64,000 nt of DNA from Chryseobacterium luteum (GCF_000737785.1 NZ_JPRO01000002.1:248001-312000); one strand, 5' to 3'; shown: positions 1 through 8,987, counted from the first letter of the stretch. Numbers and translations are program-made. The notes: a model not told the origin generated them from the letters alone.

Positions 1-2934
1 AATTCCCTGGCTGCTGATCTGGATTTTATTGTTCTCTGCCACGTTCCAGTCTGCATAATTCAATTTCAAGCCGTTCGGATTCAGGGAGATTTCCGTGATA
101 TCATTCAAAGACTTTGCATTTCCTGCAATCAGGAACTGGGTGGCATCTTTATCGTCTTTCGTGGTAATAGTATAATTGATGGTATTATCTGCAACATCTC
201 CGCTTAATGCAATTTTTTTCAGGGTAAAGCTGGAGCTTTTTAAAGAACCGGCATTCAGGCTATATTGTAATGCCTGATTTTCATTGGTTACCCTTAAAGC
301 AATATTTTCCAGTGAATTCTCACCGTATAACAACTGCGGGATCTGTCCGTGAATCTCAATTTTTTGAGAGTCCGCATCATAATTTCCGGTTAAATTGATT
401 GTTTCAAAAGTTTTCAGCTCAGGAACAAATTTCCGGATCAGATCATCATTTTTTATCTTTGCATTGAATGTAAAAAACTGTCCGGGATCAATTTTCTGAC
501 CCTTAGCCGGTTTCTGGAACTGATAATACTGATTGATAGTCTGCGTTAAGGCCCCGAAGATCTGCGTCAGCTTATATTTTCCTTTCAAAGAAACATCTGC
601 TATCTGGGAATTGAAAATGATCTGCGTTGAATCCTGGGTAGAAGAAGCTCTCAGATTGACTTCCTGAACCGGATACACTTCTTTCGTGTCTGAGAATGCA
701 AAATCTTTCAGGTTGAGGTAGCCGTTAAGGGCATCAGGATTGAGGCTTGAAAAATCACCGTCGATCTTTCCTGCAATGATCATCGGCTTTTCATAGAATC
801 CAAGCTTATTCACATCAAGCTTGATTACTTCACCGTTGATCTTTACCGTAGGATTTTTTTCATCATAAACCCCGGAAGCAATTAAATTAAGATTCGCATT
901 CGGGTCTTTTGAGTTTAAAGCGATATTGTAGATACCACGGTTTATTTTACCTGTTAAATTCATATTCTGGTATCGGTATCCTTTGTAGACGGCCGATGCC
1001 ACATGTCCTTTAAGGTCAGCTCTGGCATTTTTGAAATCAAAACTTTCTCCTTTTGCTGAAATCTGTGCCGTAATCGGGCCAATATCCTTATTTTTAATGA
1101 TCTTTCCGACCTGGATGGCCTGGAGATTGGCTTTTACATCATACAGCTCACGGTTTTTCCTGCTCATGTCCACATCTGCAACAATAGCCGCATTTCCAAG
1201 GGTGGAGTAGAGGTTCAGATCTGCTTTTACCACTTTGGTCGTTCCCTTTGCATTTCCTTTGATGCTGAAATGGGAAGGCAGGGAAATATTGGAAGGAATT
1301 GTATTTTTCGGAACCAGGTTATACACTGTTTTTGCTTCTGCAGAAAACTCCCCGATCCTTAGGTCATAATAAAGATTTGCAGGTTTCATCGCATTTTTGA
1401 TTCTTCCTGATGCAGCCACTCTCAGCTGGTCCAGACCTGAAATTTTAAGATCTTTGATCAGTAAATCATTAACGATTCCCTGAACATTGGCATTGACATT
1501 CAGAATAGCGTTTGGATATTTGTTGAACGGAGCTGTATTTCTTAAAGTGGGAACAATATTCAGGATATCTGCGAAACCTATTCTGGAATCTTTGATATTG
1601 GCAGAAATTTTTACGGTACCGGGATTTGAAGTTAACTGATCAAAAGAATCATAATTTAAAATGACCTCATCACGGATCAGCGTTTTCGGAGTCTGCAGAT
1701 AAAGATCTTTTAAATAAGCCTGTTTTTCGGCATATACAAAATCCGTATTGAATTTCTGGATATTCAGACCTCTTGCTTCCTGAACTTCTGCGGAATTCAC
1801 TGTTCCTGCAAAAGTATTATTCTCCATTTTGAAGCTTCTTAGCTCTACGTTCATTTTGGAAAAATTCATGTGGTTGAAATCCATTCCCTGTTTGGCAGGG
1901 GCAATGGCTGCGTTGTTGTAAACCGCTTTTACATCATTCAGGACAAGCTTTCCGAGAATCAGTTTCATGGCTTTATCCTTGTCCGAAACTTTAGAAACCT
2001 CAGGTTCTTTTTGGTCCTTCGGATTGGCATTTTGTGCAGGAAGATAAAGATTGGCATTAATATCTGCCCCGGAAAGAAAAACATTGGAAATATTGTAGGC
2101 ATTATTTTCCAGATCAAGCTTATTGACCTTTGTACTCAATTCCTTGAACAGAACTTTAGCAAATGTTTTGGTATTATCATCCCCGTAATCAATATCGAAA
2201 TTGGTGAGCTTGATGCCTCTAAGACCAATATTCATCGGCTTTTTATCATTCAGAGAATCTACCTTTTTCTCTACTTTTTTAGAAACCTCCTTGATAAGGT
2301 CCTGCTTTAATTTTAATTTAAGCCCGTCAAGATTGATGTCATTAACGGCATAAGTATTTTTATTGAGGTCAAAAGTTTTAACCCTGGTATCAAATGATTT
2401 GAAATATAATTTAATATCGTTCCTGGACTGCTGATCGTTGAACGTTACCCCGATATCTTTTAAATTGATTTTATCAAGAGAAATAATGAAAGGTTTGGAA
2501 GGGCTTTCCTCCTTGTCACTTGTCGCAAAAGCATTGATGATATAATCAAAATTGAATGTTCCGTCGGGCTTCCGTACCACATTTGCACGGGCTCCTTCAA
2601 GATCTACAGAAGTAATGTCAGCAGTAGAGCTGATCAGCTTCAGCATATTTAAACCTACATCCAGCTTTTTCACAGCCAAAAGCGTATCTACATCCTGTCC
2701 TTTAAGGTAAAGGTTTTCCATGATAAGGCTGTTTGGGAAACCTATGTAGACCTTTTCCAGGCTTACTTTGGTCTTGATCTTTTTTTCAAGATAAACAACC
2801 AGCTTGTCTTTGATGAAGTTTTGAACGGCAGGAAGCCTCAGACTCAGTATCAGCAGGGTAAGGAAAACCAATATTGAAATAAAGGTTATTGCAATACGCC
2901 TCAGGAGTTTTCTTTTGTTGATTTTCAGTTTCAA
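1..2934 (-). CDS. TamB/AsmA-like envelope protein, C-terminus outside window
   Basis: The frame is open to the left edge, so 978 codons are visible and the C-terminus is missing. Residues about 10-31 form one N-terminal membrane anchor behind a Lys/Arg-rich start. The rest is long, beta-rich, low-cysteine sequence in which short Asn/Asp/Leu-rich strands alternate, with phrases such as NLYLKGQDVDTLL and LKDIGVTFNDQ, as in AsmA/TamB/DUF748-type periplasm-spanning proteins. Family knowledge: such proteins bridge inner and outer membranes and act in lipid transport or outer-membrane protein assembly. The start is TTG: a TGA stop lies three codons upstream, there is no in-frame ATG before the membrane segment, and starting later would delete the anchor. 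A TATCTTTG (-7-like) lies just upstream. The family is fairly sure; whether it has a true C-terminal TamB domain cannot be seen. Confidence 0.8.
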   Translation of the reverse strand, partial: MKLKINKRKLLRRIAITFISILVFLTLLILSLRLPAVQNFIKDKLVVYLEKKIKTKVSLEKVYIGFPNSLIMENLYLKGQDVDTLLAVKKLDVGLNMLKLISSTADITSVDLEGARANVVRKPDGTFNFDYIINAFATSDKEESPSKPFIISLDKINLKDIGVTFNDQQSRNDIKLYFKSFDTRVKTFDLNKNTYAVNDINLDGLKLKLKQDLIKEVSKKVEKKVDSLNDKKPMNIGLRGIKLTNFDIDYGDDNTKTFAKVLFKELSTKVNKLDLENNAYNISNVFLSGADINANLYLPAQNANPKDQKEPEVSKVSDKDKAMKLILGKLVLNDVKAVYNNAAIAPAKQGMDFNHMNFSKMNVELRSFKMENNTFAGTVNSAEVQEARGLNIQKFNTDFVYAEKQAYLKDLYLQTPKTLIRDEVILNYDSFDQLTSNPGTVKISANIKDSRIGFADILNIVPTLRNTAPFNKYPNAILNVNANVQGIVNDLLIKDLKISGLDQLRVAASGRIKNAMKPANLYYDLRIGEFSAEAKTVYNLVPKNTIPSNISLPSHFSIKGNAKGTTKVVKADLNLYSTLGNAAIVADVDMSRKNRELYDVKANLQAIQVGKIIKNKDIGPITAQISAKGESFDFKNARADLKGHVASAVYKGYRYQNMNLTGKINRGIYNIALNSKDPNANLNLIASGVYDEKNPTVKINGEVIKLDVNKLGFYEKPMIIAGKIDGDFSSLNPDALNGYLNLKDFAFSDTKEVYPVQEVNLRASSTQDSTQIIFNSQIADVSLKGKYKLTQIFGALTQTINQYYQFQKPAKGQKIDPGQFFTFNAKIKNDDLIRKFVPELKTFETINLTGNYDADSQKIEIHGQIPQLLYGENSLENIALRVTNENQALQYSLNAGSLKSSSFTLKKIALSGDVADNTINYTITTKDDKDATQFLIAGNAKSLNDITEISLNPNGLKLNYADWNVAENNKIQISSQGI

Positions 2935-3008
2935 ATGCGATCAGGTTTGTAACAAAGATAAGAATACTATTTTATTAGTTCTTTGTTGTGGTATCCTATT
3001 GCAAATGC

Positions 3009-3188
3009 AAAAATCCTGCCTTGGCCGCCTTGTTATGGAATTTAGTTTAGTAGTTGTCAAGTGAATCAGTTGATGAAGACAGCCAAGGTGTGGATTTTTT
3101 CTTTAAAAAGCCCCCTTTTTAATCATTTTTGGTGTTGAAAAGGTTTAGCGAAAATGAAATTCAAATGTTAGAGTAATTGAAAGGGGGC
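3009..3188. repeat. Two successive inverted repeats between ccoP and the TamB-like gene
   Basis: Arm 3009-3025 (AAAAATCC, 2 bases, CCTTGGC) is mirrored at 3082-3099 (GCCAAGG, 3 bases, GGATTTTT) across about 56 bases. A second pair follows: GCCCCCTTT at 3110-3118 and AAAGGGGGC at 3180-3188. No ORF fits here. The GC-rich arms stand out against AT-rich surroundings. They could fold as the 3' end of the cytochrome transcript or be a decayed mobile or repeat element. Confidence 0.5.
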
Positions 3189-3216
3189 AAAGATATATGG
3201 AGATAATAAATTTCTG

Positions 3217-4104
3217 TTAATTGTTTGCATTTTCCCATTTCACTTCTTCACCCTGCGGGGCAGCACCGCCCTGAGCCGGAGTGATGGGGGAAGTTTCCTG
3301 GTTGATATGATAGATATAGGCTGCAATTTTTTCAGCATCTCTTCCGGTAATGGTTCCCTCTTTGATAAAAGGTCTCATAGTAGGATTGTTGGGAGAGCCG
3401 TTTTCGAGCATCCAGAAAACATTTTTAAACAGACTTTTTTCTTTGATATTGATCCAGTGCGTGTCCGTAAGATTGGGGCCGATACCTCCTTTTCCGCCGT
3501 CACCGTGACAGGTTACACAGTTGGTTTTGAAAAGCTCCTGGCCTTCTCCGATATTGTCTGCGCTGTATTTTGCCGTTTCCAGATCAATCTGGGGTGCTGT
3601 TTTTTCATATTCTACTATGGAAGCCAGCATTGTGGTGGTTTCTTTGTTTAATTCTGCCTCAGGATGGGCGTATTCTGTAAAGGCAAAGGCCGTCATATAC
3701 ACGACACAGAATATGCATCCGAACCAGAAAAGGCCTATCCACCATTTTGGAAGGGAATTATCGAGTTCTGTGATTCCATCGAAGCCGTGATCGATAAGAA
3801 TATCTTTTTCTTCCGTAGCAGACTGCTTTTTAAATGCCGAATTCCAAAGTTTCTGATAGTAGGGAATACTTTTCTCTGCTAAATATTCTTTCTTTTCCTC
3901 GTCTGACAGTCTGCTGAAGTTCTCATTTTCCACCAGGTCTCCGATCGAATTCATGATCAGAAGGAGAATTACAGCGATCAGCATCAGCGCCCAGAAAAAC
4001 GGAGAGGAAAAATAACCTGAATCTCCGGCGAACATTTCAAACGCCATAATCGTTAAGCCTATCGTTGTTGCGATATATATTGAAATCGGGGTTCTCTTTT
4101 TCAT
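3217..4104 (-). CDS. ccoP: cbb3-type cytochrome c oxidase subunit III (CcoP), mono-haem form
   Basis: Membrane-anchored cytochrome c subunit that passes electrons to the CcoNO core in microaerobic respiration. Of 295 residues, about 7-26 and 35-54 form an N-terminal hairpin of membrane segments and about 121-142 a third. A single haem-c site CVTCH lies near residues 196-200, followed by GIGPNLTD and a likely axial Met in TMRPF near 242-246. Classical proteobacterial CcoP has two CXXCH sites; only one is seen here, with the first replaced by the extra membrane hairpin. I start at ATG 4104; the frame extends three codons to a TTG at 4113, which is less likely. It lies 18 bases after ccoNO and is surely cotranscribed with it. 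No ccoQ lies between them and no ccoG/ccoH follows. Confidence 0.9.
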   Translation of the reverse strand: MKKRTPISIYIATTIGLTIMAFEMFAGDSGYFSSPFFWALMLIAVILLLIMNSIGDLVENENFSRLSDEEKKEYLAEKSIPYYQKLWNSAFKKQSATEEKDILIDHGFDGITELDNSLPKWWIGLFWFGCIFCVVYMTAFAFTEYAHPEAELNKETTTMLASIVEYEKTAPQIDLETAKYSADNIGEGQELFKTNCVTCHGDGGKGGIGPNLTDTHWINIKEKSLFKNVFWMLENGSPNNPTMRPFIKEGTITGRDAEKIAAYIYHINQETSPITPAQGGAAPQGEEVKWENANN

Positions 4105-4122
4105 TGCATTCAATTTTAAAGG

Positions 4123-6402
4123 TTATTCAGCGCTTGCGGTCTGGATCTGTGTCGTTTTTATATCGGTTCCCAACCTTTGCAGATAAGCGATCATGGCTAT
4201 GATTTCTCTCTGCTCAAGCGGTACATAAGATGCACCTTTCGCTGTTTTTTCTTTTTCCATCTGATCTTTTAAATCCGTGGCTTCAGAATAAATTCTCTGT
4301 ACAATAGCTTTGGATTGGGTATCTGCCCATTTTCCTGCAGAATCTATTTCAGCTTTTGAATAAGGCACATCGAAAGAATTCTTCATTAATCTCATTTTGT
4401 CAACCATCTGTGTGCGGTCCAGCTTGTTCGTGATCAGCCATGGAAAACGAGGCATGATGGAACCTGCTGAGGTAATTCTTGGGTTATACATATGTTTGAA
4501 GTGCCATGAATCCGGGTTTCTGCCGCCTTCTCTGTGAAGATCCGGTCCGGTTCTTTTGGATCCCCATAAAAATGGCCTGTCGTAGATAAATTCTCCGGCT
4601 TTTGAATACTGTCCGTTTTTACCTTCAAATCTTACAATTTCATCACGGAAAGGTCTGATCATCTGGGAGTGGCAGGAGTTACATCCTTCACGGATATACA
4701 GATCTCTTCCTTCCAGTTCAAGCGGCGAATATGGTTTTACAGCCGTAATGGTCGGAACGCTCTGTTTAAGAGATAGTGTAGGGACAATTTCTATTAATCC
4801 ACCGATAGCTACAGTGATAAAAGCCAGGATAGAAAGCAGCTTTGGAGTTCTTTCCAGCCAAAGGTGCACGCCTTCGCCTTCTTTTCTTGCAGTGCCGATG
4901 TCTGCCAATGCAGGGGCTTCTGCGGGAGCATCTTTCTGGAACGAACCTGATCTTACGGTTTTGATCACATTAATCACCATTAAAATAGCTCCTGAAAGAT
5001 AAAGGACACCTCCTAAGAATCTCATTTTAAAGTAAGGAATGATCGCTGTTACCGTATCCAGCCAGTTTTTATACATTAAAGTGCCGTCCGGGTTGAACTG
5101 TTTCCACATCAATCCCTGTGTGAATCCTGAAATATACATCGGAACAGCATAAAATATAATTCCCAATGTTCCCAGCCAGAAGTGCCAGTTGGCTAATTTT
5201 TTAGACCATAGCGGTGTTCTCCACATGATCGGAATCAGGTAATAGACTACTCCGAAGGCCATGAAACCATTCCATCCAAGTGCGCCCAAATGTACGTGCC
5301 CAATCACCCAGTCGGTGTAGTGCCCGATTTTATTTAAAGATTTTGTAGCTAATAAAGGTCCTTCAAAAGTGGCCATACCATAACAGGTAATGGCTACGAC
5401 GAAGAATTTAAGGATAGGATTTTCTCTCACTTTATCCCAGGCTCCTCTTAAAGTAAGAAGGCCGTTCAGCATTCCTCCCCATGAGGGTGCAATAAGCATG
5501 ATAGAGAATCCCGTCCCTACGGCCTGAGCCCATGCCGGAAGCGCCGTATACTGAAGGTGGTGAGGACCGGCCCATAGGTATACGAATATCAGCGACCAAA
5601 AGTGAATAATGGATAATTTATAGGAGAATACAGGACGCTGTGCCGCTTTCGGCATGAAATAATACATCAGACCCAGTACCGGAGTTGTCAGTACGAATGC
5701 TACGGCATTGTGACCGTACCACCATTGTACAAGAGCATCTTTTACACCGGCATATACGGAATAGGATTTCCAGCTTGTAAATGACAGGGGAATTTCAAGA
5801 TTATTAAAGATATGGAGCATTGCCACTGCGATCCAGGTTGCAATATAGAACCAGATGGCTACATACAGGTGTCTTACCCTTCTTTTCGCAATGGTTCCGA
5901 ACATATTGATTCCAAAAACGACCCATGAGAAAGTGATCAGAATGTCGATCGGCCATTCGTGTTCTGCATATTCTTTGGAAGTATTGATCCCCATTAAGAA
6001 CGTGATCACTACGGCAACGATCATCAGCTGCCAGCTCCAGAAATGGATCCATGAAAGCGTATCGCTGTACATTCTTGTTTTTAAAAGTCTCTGCATGCTG
6101 TAATAGGCACCGCAGAAGAAGGAATTACACACAAAAGCAAAAATAACGGCACTGGTATGAAGCATTCTGATCCTTCCGAATCCCATAGCACCCTGCGTAT
6201 TGATAAGCCCCTGGATATTTCCGCTTCTCAAACTCTGGATGGTGGTATCATCTGTCCCGAATAAAAACTCTGGTAATTCGGGGTAAAAAAGCATCAGCGC
6301 GGCTGTAAGTCCCAGCAGAAAGCCAACCAGCCCGAATACGATAGTAGCATACAAGAATGCTCTGACAATATTATTGTCATAATTGAATTTTTGCGTCTCC
6401 AT
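4123..6402 (-). CDS. ccoNO: cbb3-type cytochrome c oxidase, fused subunits I and II (CcoNO)
   Basis: Proton-pumping high-affinity terminal oxidase; 759 residues join the haem-copper catalytic subunit to the mono-haem CcoO, a fusion common in Bacteroidetes. The CcoN part (about 1-490) has many membrane helices with the expected histidines: MLHTS near 82, WWYGHN near 231, GPHHLQY near 281-282 (CuB pair) and GHVHLG near 369-371. The CcoO part has one membrane helix near 523-543, then the haem-c site CNSCH at about 574-578 followed by SQMIRPFRDE, the CcoO signature. It leads the operon with ccoP and diverges from the XRE regulator at 6588, sharing the 185-base intergenic region. Nothing looks truncated. 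Confidence 0.96.
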   Translation of the reverse strand: METQKFNYDNNIVRAFLYATIVFGLVGFLLGLTAALMLFYPELPEFLFGTDDTTIQSLRSGNIQGLINTQGAMGFGRIRMLHTSAVIFAFVCNSFFCGAYYSMQRLLKTRMYSDTLSWIHFWSWQLMIVAVVITFLMGINTSKEYAEHEWPIDILITFSWVVFGINMFGTIAKRRVRHLYVAIWFYIATWIAVAMLHIFNNLEIPLSFTSWKSYSVYAGVKDALVQWWYGHNAVAFVLTTPVLGLMYYFMPKAAQRPVFSYKLSIIHFWSLIFVYLWAGPHHLQYTALPAWAQAVGTGFSIMLIAPSWGGMLNGLLTLRGAWDKVRENPILKFFVVAITCYGMATFEGPLLATKSLNKIGHYTDWVIGHVHLGALGWNGFMAFGVVYYLIPIMWRTPLWSKKLANWHFWLGTLGIIFYAVPMYISGFTQGLMWKQFNPDGTLMYKNWLDTVTAIIPYFKMRFLGGVLYLSGAILMVINVIKTVRSGSFQKDAPAEAPALADIGTARKEGEGVHLWLERTPKLLSILAFITVAIGGLIEIVPTLSLKQSVPTITAVKPYSPLELEGRDLYIREGCNSCHSQMIRPFRDEIVRFEGKNGQYSKAGEFIYDRPFLWGSKRTGPDLHREGGRNPDSWHFKHMYNPRITSAGSIMPRFPWLITNKLDRTQMVDKMRLMKNSFDVPYSKAEIDSAGKWADTQSKAIVQRIYSEATDLKDQMEKEKTAKGASYVPLEQREIIAMIAYLQRLGTDIKTTQIQTASAE

Positions 6403-6510
6403 AATTCCAATTGTATTGTACCGAAGTGATATTTATCGTCTGAAATCAGATATTTTTTGATCCTGATTGATATGAAAAAATAAATATCATGTAACGTGTT
6501 AATGTTTTGC

Positions 6511-6531
6511 CAAAGGTATTTATTAACTTTG
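6511..6531. promoter_or_regulatory. Back-to-back -7 elements of ccoNO and XRE genes
   Basis: TACCTTTG on the minus strand (6511-6518) and TAACTTTG on the plus strand (6524-6531) both match the Bacteroidetes -7 consensus TAnnTTTG and point away from each other with 5 bases between. Together they form an imperfect palindrome, CAAAGgTA/TAaCTTTG. No -33 TTG at the usual spacing is seen for either; a TTG at 6507-6509 is only 14 bases from the plus element. Confidence 0.5.
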
Positions 6532-6587
6532 TGTAAGTCTAGTAGGTATCCTTCTAAACTATACCGAAAACTACTAAAACAAGAACG

Positions 6588-6881
6588 ATGAAAGTATGTG
6601 GTCAAAATATCAGGAAAATCCGTAGAAGCAAAGACTTTACGCAGGAGTATATGGCTTTTGAAATGGGCATTTCCCAAAAGGCCTATTCTGACATTGAAAA
6701 TTCTAAAGTGAAGATCAATCTGGAAATACTGACGAAGATCTCCGGTATTCTGGAAATTAAGCCTTCCGATATCTGCAGTATCTCGCACAAATGCAGTATA
6801 GACGGAAACGATGACAGATATCAGTCACTTTTAGAGTATATGAAAAAGAATAATATTTCAATTCCGGAGGAATATCTATAA
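6588..6881 (+). CDS. Small XRE-type helix-turn-helix regulator
   Basis: A DNA-binding repressor-type protein of 97 residues. Residues about 4-65 form a Cro/CI-type HTH (GQNIRKIRRSKDFTQEYMAFE then MGISQKAYSDIENSKVKIN, with LTKISGILEIKPSDI). The short tail (about 66-97) has no recognisable domain. It is divergent from ccoNO and its -7 element is interlocked with that of the oxidase operon, so control of ccoNOP and autoregulation are plausible inferences. It might instead concern the permease downstream, which begins 115 bases later on the same strand. The start ATG is clear; no Shine-Dalgarno is expected in this group. Confidence 0.88.
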   Translation: MKVCGQNIRKIRRSKDFTQEYMAFEMGISQKAYSDIENSKVKINLEILTKISGILEIKPSDICSISHKCSIDGNDDRYQSLLEYMKKNNISIPEEYL

Positions 6882-6996
6882 TAAATACATTTTTTACTCT
6901 TTAATTCTTTAAAAACTGAATTTATTGAATCTTCTTCAGGCTTCACAGAAGGTGAATTTCTCTAAAGTTTTATATATTTAGGGCATAATTGATTTT

Positions 6997-8424
6997 ATGA
7001 GCAGCGAACAGAAAACAGAGTCCAGTGATGGGGCTCTTGTCAGAGGATTAACCAACAGACATATTCAATTAATTGCCCTCGGAGGAGCTATAGGAACAGG
7101 ATTGTTTCTGGGAATTGGTCCGGCAGCAGTTTTAGCGGGCCCGTCCGTTATTCTGGGATATGCTTTAGCAGGGATTATTGCATTCTTTATTATGCGCCAG
7201 CTTGGCGAAATGGTTGTTCAGGAACCTGTTTCTGGAAGCTTCAGTCATTTTGCGTATAAATACTGGGGAAATTTTCCCGGATTTGCTTCCGGGTGGAATT
7301 ACTGGATACTCTATATCCTTGTTAGTATGGCTGAGCTTACGGCTATCGGGCATTATGTTCATTTCTGGTGGCCCGAAATCCCGCTCTGGGTGTCCAGTTT
7401 ATTCTTTTTTATCATCATTAATGCATTAAATCTTGCTTCTGTAAAGGTATATGGCGAAACTGAATTCTGGTTTTCCATCATCAAAGTGGTGGCTATAGTT
7501 GCTATGATTATTTTCGGGATTTATCTGTTGGTAAGCGGTTCCGGAGGGGATAAAGCCAGTATTCAGAATTTATGGAATGACGGCGGATTCTTCCCAAAAG
7601 GATTATTTAATAAAACCGAAACAGGATATTCCGGGCTTTTTGCAGCTATGGCGATGATCATGTTTTCATTTGGCGGACTGGAGCTGATAGGAATTACTGC
7701 TGCAGAAGCTAAGAACCCGGAGAAAACTATTCCACAGGCTACGAACCAGGTGATCTACAGGATTCTGATCTTTTACGTGGGGGCATTAGTGATTTTATTC
7801 GCGTTGAGTCCGTGGAGAGAGATTACAGAAGGAACAAGCCCGTTTGTGATGGTTTTCCAGAATTTAAACGGATTTGAATTTAACCTGTTCGGAAAAGTAA
7901 TACAGTTTAATTCGCTTATCGCAAATGTTTTGAACCTGATTGTCTTAACGGCTGCTTTGTCTGTTTATAACAGCAGTGTTTACAGCAACAGCCGTATGCT
8001 TTTCGGATTGGCACAGCAGGGGAATGCCCCGAAATTTTTAACGAAGCTGAACAAAAGTCATGTTCCTACCAACGCCATCATCATATCTTCCTGTTTTGCC
8101 GGAATCTGTATCATTATCAATAAACTGGTTCCAGAAAAGGCATTTGAATATTTAATGGCTTTAGTGGTTTCCACTTTAATTATCAACTGGCTGATGATAT
8201 GCTATACCCATTTGAAATTTAAGAAAAGCATCATGAGTTCAGGAATTAAATCAAAATTCCCTTCCATATTCTATCCGGTATCGAATTACATCTGTATCCT
8301 TTTCTTACTGGCTATTTTGGTATTGATGAGTATTACGGGGATGGAAATTCAGGTGATTTTAATTCCGGTATGGCTGATTTTTCTGTTTCTAATGTTTAAA
8401 CTGTATAAAAATAAAACCAAATAA
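6997..8424 (+). CDS. Amino-acid permease of the APC superfamily (AAT family)
   Basis: A cytoplasmic-membrane secondary transporter, probably proton-coupled amino-acid uptake. The 475 residues start with a short polar head and the family signature LTNRHIQLIALGGAIGTGLF (helix 1, about residues 18-38), then GPAAVLAGPSVILGYALAG and about 12 hydrophobic helices in all. FSFGGLELIGITAAEA in helix 6 is typical of AroP/PheP/CycA/GabP-like AAT permeases. The exact substrate cannot be read from sequence. It follows the XRE gene on the same strand with 115 bases between and has an AT-rich leader without a good TAnnTTTG; a TATATATTTA at about 6971-6980 is near consensus. The usual family length is about 450-480, so it is complete. 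Confidence 0.9.
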   Translation: MSSEQKTESSDGALVRGLTNRHIQLIALGGAIGTGLFLGIGPAAVLAGPSVILGYALAGIIAFFIMRQLGEMVVQEPVSGSFSHFAYKYWGNFPGFASGWNYWILYILVSMAELTAIGHYVHFWWPEIPLWVSSLFFFIIINALNLASVKVYGETEFWFSIIKVVAIVAMIIFGIYLLVSGSGGDKASIQNLWNDGGFFPKGLFNKTETGYSGLFAAMAMIMFSFGGLELIGITAAEAKNPEKTIPQATNQVIYRILIFYVGALVILFALSPWREITEGTSPFVMVFQNLNGFEFNLFGKVIQFNSLIANVLNLIVLTAALSVYNSSVYSNSRMLFGLAQQGNAPKFLTKLNKSHVPTNAIIISSCFAGICIIINKLVPEKAFEYLMALVVSTLIINWLMICYTHLKFKKSIMSSGIKSKFPSIFYPVSNYICILFLLAILVLMSITGMEIQVILIPVWLIFLFLMFKLYKNKTK

Positions 8425-8540
8425 TTATAATATACAAGGACGGATTCTGATCTGTCCTTTTTTGTATCTTATTACAGCTGTAAGGTACTTTACATAGGTG
8501 AGGAAGTTAAACTTCTCAAAACACATTATACCTTAATGTT

Positions 8541-8576
8541 TTAAAAACAAAAACCACCCTTAAAAAAGGATGGTTT
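8541..8576 (-). terminator. Rho-independent terminator of tRNA-Gln copy 1
   Basis: On the minus strand AAACCATCC, an A/T loop and GGGTGGTTT are followed by TTGTTTTTAA. It lies two bases after the discriminator base of the tRNA and is repeated after the second copy. Confidence 0.85.
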
Positions 8577-8577
8577 G

Positions 8578-8648
8578 TAGACCCACAGGGATTCGAACCC
8601 CAACTGATGGTACCAAAAACCAGAGTGCTACCGTTACACCATGGGTCT
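8578..8648 (-). tRNA. tRNA-Gln (anticodon TTG), copy 1
   Basis: The minus strand folds as a tRNA: acceptor AGACCCA/TGGGTCT with discriminator A, D-stem GTGT/GCAC with AACGGTA loop, anticodon stem CTGGT/ACCAT (one unpaired end), loop TTTTGGT with anticodon TTG at positions 34-36, and T-loop TTCGAAT. CCA is not encoded. It is identical to the copy at 8818-8888. Promoter and terminator flank it directly, so it is an independent transcription unit. Confidence 0.95.
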
Positions 8649-8665
8649 GTTTTATTTTAGTGGTG

Positions 8666-8695
8666 CAAATTTACAATTTTTTTCTTTACACACAA
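8666..8695 (-). promoter_or_regulatory. Promoter of tRNA-Gln copy 1
   Basis: Minus-strand TTG (8693-8695), 19 bases, then TAAATTTG (8666-8673): a full Bacteroidetes primary-sigma promoter 17 bases before the mature tRNA 5' end. Confidence 0.8.
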
Positions 8696-8782
8696 ATAAC
8701 AGTTTGGAAAAAATATAAGTTGTTGCTGTATTTTTTAAATTAAATTTCAATAAGCTTAAAAAATAGAATAGGCATGATATTA

Positions 8783-8816
8783 TAAAAACAAAAACCACCC
8801 TTAAAAAGGATGGTTT
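8783..8816 (-). terminator. Rho-independent terminator of tRNA-Gln copy 2
   Basis: Same hairpin as copy 1 (AAACCATCC / GGGTGGTTT on the minus strand, then T-rich tail) with a loop one base shorter. Confidence 0.85.
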
Positions 8817-8817
8817 G

Positions 8818-8888
8818 TAGACCCACAGGGATTCGAACCCCAACTGATGGTACCAAAAACCAGAGTGCTACCGTTACACCATGGGTCT
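8818..8888 (-). tRNA. tRNA-Gln (anticodon TTG), copy 2
   Basis: Base-for-base the same mature tRNA as at 8578-8648, 240 bases upstream in the direction of transcription. It carries its own promoter and terminator. The spacer between the two units is diverged AT-rich sequence, so the duplication is not brand new although the tRNA bodies have stayed identical. Confidence 0.95.
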
Positions 8889-8905
8889 GTTTTATTTTAG
8901 TGAGG

Positions 8906-8935
8906 CAAATTTACAGCTTTTTTGTTTAGATACAA
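8906..8935 (-). promoter_or_regulatory. Promoter of tRNA-Gln copy 2
   Basis: Minus-strand TTG (8933-8935), 19 bases, TAAATTTG (8906-8913), the same geometry as for copy 1. Confidence 0.8.
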
Positions 8936-8987
8936 GAATTTTTTAAAGTTTTTTTTAAATTTACACTACTTTTTATTTACCTCAATC

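Noticed and set aside
3307..3651. Plus-strand frames inside ccoP (also 3521-3790 and 3664-3882)
   Set aside because: Antisense shadows of a clear haem protein gene.
6294..6788. 164-codon minus-strand frame across the ccoNO/XRE intergenic region
   Set aside because: Overlaps both real genes and the two promoter elements.
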